A stretch of DNA of 64,000 nucleotides from Chamaecrista fasciculata (taxonomy: Eukaryota > Streptophyta > Magnoliopsida > Fabales > Fabaceae), in assembly GCA_003254925.1 (NCBI GenBank), contig QANZ01049049.1, positions 123,580 through 187,579 of the forward strand. The letters are read 5' to 3'. This document shows, in pieces, positions 59,140 to 64,000 of the stretch. Position 1 is the stretch's first letter, and each line of letters begins with the position of its first letter. The notes under the pieces are model-generated. The model was not told the origin of the DNA. It searched no databases and saw nothing but the letters and a program-made list of their open reading frames with translations. The position numbers and the translations under genes were made by a program.

Positions 59140-59858
59140 GGGTCAAAATGTCATTTTAGTCTGTAAACTATAGGATAAATTTTATTTTGGTCCTAAACTA
59201 TTTTTTATTCTATTTTGCTCTATAAAATTTTCAACTTATTCCATTGTTAGTTTTAAACTTAATTCCATATAATATTTTCCATTATTTTGAAACTTTGAGC
59301 CAAACATTGTCTTTCCGATATGTCCTAATAAGTAAGTTTATAAAGAAAGAAAAATCTTTCTTCTCATGAAGAAAAATTAACAATAAATTTATCTCCAATT
59401 TGTAGAAAGTAGGAAGCTTTTCTTTTGTCTCACCCCCAACTCATTTTTTAGTACTCTACATTTATGAGTAAAAAATGGTCTATCTCAATTGTCTAGTCAA
59501 TTAGCTAAAAGTAAAAGGAAATACATTTTTTACTCTCTTACTAGGATTGAATTATCTACATTTTTATTCCTTACCTTTCTTGTAAAGTTAAAGAAAAAAA
59601 AGAGAAAAGAAAAGATACAAAGAGTTAGTGCATACATATTTATTATTTTATAAAGTCATATTTTCTCTCTCTCTTTTTTTTCTCTTTTTCTCTCAAATTT
59701 TACAAAAAAATGAATGAAACAAATATAAAGGATCTAATATCTTTTTAACTAATGATTGAAAATATGGGAAAAATTTGAGAATAAAAATCGAACGAAAAAT
59801 ACTTTATGGATCAAAGAAAAATTTACCTCAACATTAGGGATTAAAATGAAGTTTTGAC
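59140..59858. mobile_element. Mutator-like MITE with long inverted arms (copy C)
   Basis: The left arm GGTCAAAATGTCATTTTAGT mirrors the complement of the right arm, GTCAAAACTTCATTTTAATC. The mirror continues through AAATTTTATTTTGGTCC on the left and AAATTTTTCTTTGATCC on the right. The flanks are T-rich (CATTTTTT on the left, ATTTTTTT on the right), so the target duplication is only suggestive. It resembles copies A and B in layout but is more diverged. It lies downstream of the isomerase gene. Confidence 0.6.
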
Positions 59859-60149
59859 ATTTTTTTTTTCTTGCTTACTTCAAGTTCGACATAAAGTCCA
59901 TTAATTATTTGTGAAGGCAACCACACACTGACGCGCTAAGAGGCACACATTTCATCAAATAATTCATATCCTGACTGATATCCATTTAATTTAGAAATGC
60001 AGATACAGCCAAAAGAGCCCCACTTCAAGAGAGATACAGTATAGACACAATAATATCTCTACTTGAGAAAAAGACGGAAAGTAAGTTTGGAAACTGACAC
60101 ACATATCATTACAAAACAAAACAAGAAGATCACTGGTCAGAGACTTAAT

Positions 60150-61822
60150 TCATAGCCCAGCTGAAACCAAACCATGCAACGTCACAATACCAATCAACCT
60201 ATTCTCATCATTGATGACAGGCAAGAACTGCACAGGTGAAGGAGATGCTTCCATCTTTTTCATGGCCTCCACCGCCATAGCATCTGGACTAACAACTCTT
60301 GGATTCCTAACATCATCCACACCACAAAATAATTACATCAAAACAAATATTATAATTATGGTATAAAATGTTATATATGTGTAGCTACCTGTTACACATT
60401 TGGCCGACTGTGAGGTTGAAGATGGCTTCTCCACTAGCCCTGAGAGATCGTCGAAGATCACCATCCGTAAATGTTCCAACCAGATGATGTTGTTCATTGA
60501 TTACAAGCAAGCACCCACATCCTTTGCTAGTCAGCTCCACCAGTTGATCCATTATTAGATCTGCCTCCTTGCAAATGGGAAGTTCATCTTGCTTCTTCAT
60601 CACATCTTTTACCTGCACCCACATGCATAATTAATACGCTCTACTACTACTACGCACTTACCAAATGAATTACTCTCACACATGGGGAAAAAAAGGAGCA
60701 CTTTAATTCTGATCCCCGCACATGCAAAATTAAAATCAAAAAAGGAAGCAAGAGCAGAGGGCCCATATATGATCTCCTCTCGCACCTAGCTTGTTGGATA
60801 TATATAATATATCATGATGGAAATAATTAACCTAATCTTGTCATCTATAGATTCATATTTAATTCAGTATAAATAGGACATTTGTCCAATATGTCCAGGT
60901 ATGCTAAGAAGAAAAGACACATGCAACATCATATCATGACCATTACTCATCTATATGTACACTTGCTATGTGTCTCCCAAGGAGACACACCGTTCCCTAT
61001 ACCTATATCAACCACACAATATATATCTGACAATTATCAATTCAAATTTCAAACACTCGCATGAAACAACAATAATCCCAAACGACTAGGCATCAGGAGA
61101 CAATTTAAGCAGATAAAGACATACTAGTTGTCTGCACGATAATACAAGATTAATGAAGAATTAATAAAATAGGAATGTAATGAATTGATGAATTTGGGGA
61201 CCTTAAAGATAAGACTCTTGCCGATCCTGCCAGCGGGATGATTAGTGGCGTAGTGCTCCTTACTCAAATTTTTGGCAGCCATAAGCGCAATGGCGACAGT
61301 ATCCCCAAATAGCATCTGAATGGCGGTGGAAGTAACAGGAGCCAAATCAAAAGGGCACAATTCTCTCTCCAACGGCAAATGCACATTCATATCGCACATT
61401 GCTGCCAGGGGATTCCCCTGTATCGAGGTGAGCGAGATAAGATAGGCTCCTTTGGCCCTCGCGCACGGCACGAGCCTCGTGAGCTCCTCCGTGGCACCGG
61501 ATTTGCTGAGAAGCACGAGGAGATCGCGATGGGCGAGAATGCCGATGTCGCCATGGAGGGCATCCACAGGGGACAGAAAAGAAGATCGAATGCCGAGGGA
61601 GACGAGAGTTTGGGAGATCTTGCGGGCGATGAAGCCCGATTTTCCGACGCCGGAGAAGAAGATTGTGGCGGCGGAATGGAGGAGGAGGGTTCGGGTGAAG
61701 CCTAGGGTTTGAGCATGATCGATGTTGTTGAAGAAGAAGTTGAGGAGGTTTTGTTGGGATTTGAAGAGCTTCACGAGGGTATTTTCGTCAATGCATTCGG
61801 ATGGAGAAGCCAGATAGCCCAT
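60150..61822 (-). CDS. SETH3: Arabinose-5-phosphate isomerase (KdsD/SETH3-type), complete
   Basis: This enzyme converts ribulose-5-phosphate to arabinose-5-phosphate, the first step towards Kdo, which plants place in rhamnogalacturonan II. Three exons: 61822-61202, 60612-60389 and 60306-60150, giving 333 residues, close to the bacterial KdsD length. The N-terminal half is a SIS sugar-isomerase domain: [55 protein letters not shown], then [20 protein letters not shown] and [15 protein letters not shown]. The C-terminal half is a pair of CBS domains, the first around [20 protein letters not shown] and DLRRSL, the second with [20 protein letters not shown] and [15 protein letters not shown] at the end. 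Arabidopsis SETH3 was found through pollen germination defects. The start at MGYLAS lacks an obvious transit peptide, suggesting a cytosolic enzyme. Confidence 0.95.
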
Positions 61823-62370
61823 TCTCTATTCCTAGGCTATTTTTGTGTTTTTGAGTTTTTTTTTTTTGGTATCGGCTAGAGAGAAAGATCGTTAGAAATT
61901 GGTTTGACTTGTAAACTGTACTAATGCTTGTGTTCCTTTTTAACAATGGCGGGATGATCATGTCATTAAGATTTAGTAGTGATTAGCGAGGATGACCCCA
62001 CGTCTCATTTCATTAATTCATATTTATGGTCCACTTTTTTTTGTTTAATCAATAATAGTGATTAGTTTGCTAATCACATATCCTTCATTTAAAAATGAAT
62101 ACGTGAAGGAGATGTTTGATATACGGATTGGAAAAATAGTTTTAAGATTATGAGATCTAGACTAGAATAATCTCGTGTTTGATATGCGGATTAAAAAATT
62201 AATCTTGTGAATATTGTATTTTCGAGAATGCCTAAGTCCCATTAAATGACCCAAATTTAATCTCATCCTAGGGGATGAGATTAACTTAATCTCATGACAT
62301 GAGATTATTTTTACCCATCCGATATTATTACCCCTAATTAATTTTTTCTTTCAAAACTCTTGCCACTTTT
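61823..62370. other. Leader/promoter of the isomerase gene and AT-rich flank
   Basis: A T run directly upstream of the start codon (61858-61869 on plus) lies in the likely leader. Around 62110-62330 there are several diverged copies of TAATCTCATG/CATGAGATTA-like words in both orientations. They may be the remains of a small inverted-repeat element, but I could not define ends. Confidence 0.4.
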
Positions 62371-62729
62371 AGGGTCAGTTCGTTTCCGTTTTTTATAAAA
62401 TTTGTTTTGATTATAATCGTAGTGTGATTATAATCAAAGTTGATTATTTTTGTAGTGGTGTTTGGATGATTGTTGATTATTTAGTGTGAAATTATTAAAA
62501 TGGGTATGTAATGATTGTGGTAGGTGGATAAAAAGTAAGGAAATTGATAAATTGTATAGGGGTATAAATGGAAGAAAAAGTTGAAAAAAATAAGGTGTGA
62601 TTTTATTATAATCAAAATATGTTTGGATGTAATTGTTGCTTAAAAAAAATCAAAAATATTACTGTTTGCCTTGAAAAGCGTGAAAACTTGATTATTTTCA
62701 TGTGCAAGTGGGGGATGATTATCAAAATC

Positions 62730-62832
62730 GGTGCACCGGTTCAATTTTGGCCTACGAAATGGTGCACCAAAAGGACTAAACTGTACAATTTTTGCCCGAC
62801 AATCGGTGCACCAGCGAAGAAAATGGTGCACC
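62730..62832. repeat. Four copies of the palindrome GGTGCACC
   Basis: Copies lie at 62730-62737, 62761-62768, 62805-62812 and 62825-62832. A related GGCGCACCG follows in each unit of the neighbouring 63-bp array. Confidence 0.85.
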
Positions 62833-62906
62833 GTTTCGCATCAGATGAGAGAGAAAGTTTAAGCGCACGCGGACACGAAATTTTCCTTCAATTTGGCATA
62901 AATCTC

Positions 62907-63093
62907 TCAATTTGGCGCACCGTTTCACCAAATGGCGTACCACTCCTTCTTCCCCATCTTCATTTTCTCTCAATTTGGCGCACCGTTTCACCAAATGGCG
63001 TACCACTCATTCTTCCCCATCTTCGTTTTCTCTCAATTTGGCGCACCGTTCACCAAATGGCATACCACTCCTTCTCCCCATCTTCGTTTTCTC
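62907..63093. repeat. 63-bp tandem repeat, three copies
   Basis: Units start at 62907, 62970 and 63033 with TCAATTTGGCGCACCG, followed by CACCAAATGGC and a CTTCTTCCCCATCTTC segment. The third unit has lost two bases. Since 63 is 21 codons, the first two units stay in one frame and make a spurious repetitive ORF. Confidence 0.95.
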
Positions 63094-64000
63094 TCTGCAA
63101 TTCATTCAATCTCTATGCAATTCACAGACTTTACCAGAAAGGTAGCACGAAATGTTGCTCCACCATAATAAAAGGCACAATTTAGCTTCCGATAATTAAC
63201 AGTCTGCTATACTTGTTTGATACTGGAAAACTCCAATTGTCTTATTTAATTTAATTTGGCGTTCAATGTCTTCCCAGTTGTCCCGTATACATCAGATCAG
63301 ATTCGAAAAATGGAAGAATCAATCCGAATCCGCAAGGCATATAAACCTAAGGAGTTGGTTAAATGGGTAAGAATCGTTTGTGCTTTGTTCGAGCAAGGCG
63401 CCGATTCTGATAGATTGTCTATGTAAGAATGCAAAGTGTGAGAAATCAATGCAGTGCAAATTAAACTTTTCAGTCGGAATTCGAAGCAAACATTGCCCAG
63501 AAATTGTATTGTTGCTTACGAAAGAGACGAACATGGATTCTCTCTGAAGGTTCAGATACAAGCTTCTTTTCTGAAACTGAAACCGAAATTGAAAAGCAAA
63601 AATGAAAGTTTATATATACGTATCTTCATGATAATTTTTGACATGAGAGATCGATGGTGGAGGATTCAATCGGATAGAAGATGGTGTCAATGAAGAGGCG
63701 AAGGATGACGACGGGGAGTGGGTTTGGGATACGGTCTGAAGAGAGAAAGAGATGGTATAGGGATATGATTGGAGAAAATTTCAATTTCAGTTCTAAATTA
63801 TTTGGGCAAAATAACATTTTAGCCCAAACACAAAAATGGATATTTACAAACTGACCCAATTTTAAAGTAAATGACTATTTTGCCCTTTATGATTGGGGAT
63901 TGAATGTATTAGAGTATAGGTAATTATAGGTTTATGTATAGGGGTATAAGTGTAATTGAGTGTGTTTGATTATTTAAAAATCATGATTATAATTGAATCA

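Larger units (their letters stand above)
62371..64000. mobile_element. Probable non-autonomous DNA element, left end in window, right end outside
   Basis: The putative left end GGGTCAGTTCGTTTCC follows TTA at 62371, as in PIF/Harbinger elements. Subterminal GATTATAATC words (about 62408-62440) have counterparts near the right edge (ATGATTATAATTGAATCA at 63983-64000), in keeping with inverted ends just beyond the window. GTATAGGGGTATAA also occurs on both sides (about 62557 and 63936). Inside are four GGTGCACC palindromes and a 63-bp tandem array. The frames here are repeat-driven or short. Without the right end the family is a guess. Confidence 0.45.

Noticed and set aside
61379-61712. Plus-strand frames of 86-108 codons opposite the isomerase gene
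   Set aside because: These are antisense shadows of the GC-richer isomerase exon 1.
62619-63185. 188-codon frame with a threefold LSIWRTVSPNGVP-type repeat
   Set aside because: The repeat is the 63-bp DNA array read in one frame. Other frames are also open and no gene context is seen.

Overview
The window is nuclear DNA of a flowering plant, almost certainly a eudicot. It is AT-rich, its genes are intron-rich with GT-AG junctions, and the gene set is typical of plants (NAC factor, plant NDR kinase, ABCI-type ATPase, plant CSB/CHR8, HAP6-type ribophorin II, SETH3-type arabinose-5-phosphate isomerase). I cannot name the species. All exon coordinates below were read by eye from splice signals, reading-frame continuity and family conservation.

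Layout. On the minus strand: a casein kinase 1-like gene cut by the left edge (373-2750), an NDR-type AGC kinase (6687-12646) and a small ABC ATPase (16832-19059). Then a CSB/ERCC6-type SWI2/SNF2 repair ATPase on plus (20218-26369), a NECAP-like endocytic coat factor on minus (28359-30755) and the oligosaccharyltransferase subunit ribophorin II on plus (33518-40059). A stretch of about 13 kb without recognisable genes follows, then a NAC transcription factor on plus (53841-56934) and a KdsD/SETH3-type isomerase on minus (60150-61822). There are two head-to-head pairs (ABC ATPase/CSB and NECAP/ribophorin II). CSB and NECAP are tail to tail.

The genes are unrelated housekeeping or regulatory loci: signalling kinases, DNA repair, clathrin traffic, N-glycosylation, a Kdo-pathway enzyme and a transcription factor. 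I see no operon-like or cluster logic joining them. Seven of the eight are complete, and the assembled lengths agree with their families (565, 299, 1221, 277, 691, 293 and 333 residues).

The non-genic space carries many small non-autonomous DNA elements and retroposons: a Tourist-like element holding a GC-rich 32-bp minisatellite (4707-5394), a hAT element with a perfect 8-bp target duplication (57602-58173), several Mutator-like long-inverted-repeat elements (about 3482-4304, 13367-13741, 44824-45336, 59140-59858), a composite insertion with 16-bp flanking repeats in the ABC/CSB intergenic region (19316-19834), a tRNA-derived SINE that makes up most of NAC intron 2 (56222-56396), and a large element running off the right edge that contains a 63-bp tandem repeat. 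I recognised no LTR element or virus-like element. The least explained sequence is a cluster of hairpins and perfect palindromes at 51.9-52.3 kb, in the gene-poor region upstream of the NAC gene. I found no convincing new biological system.
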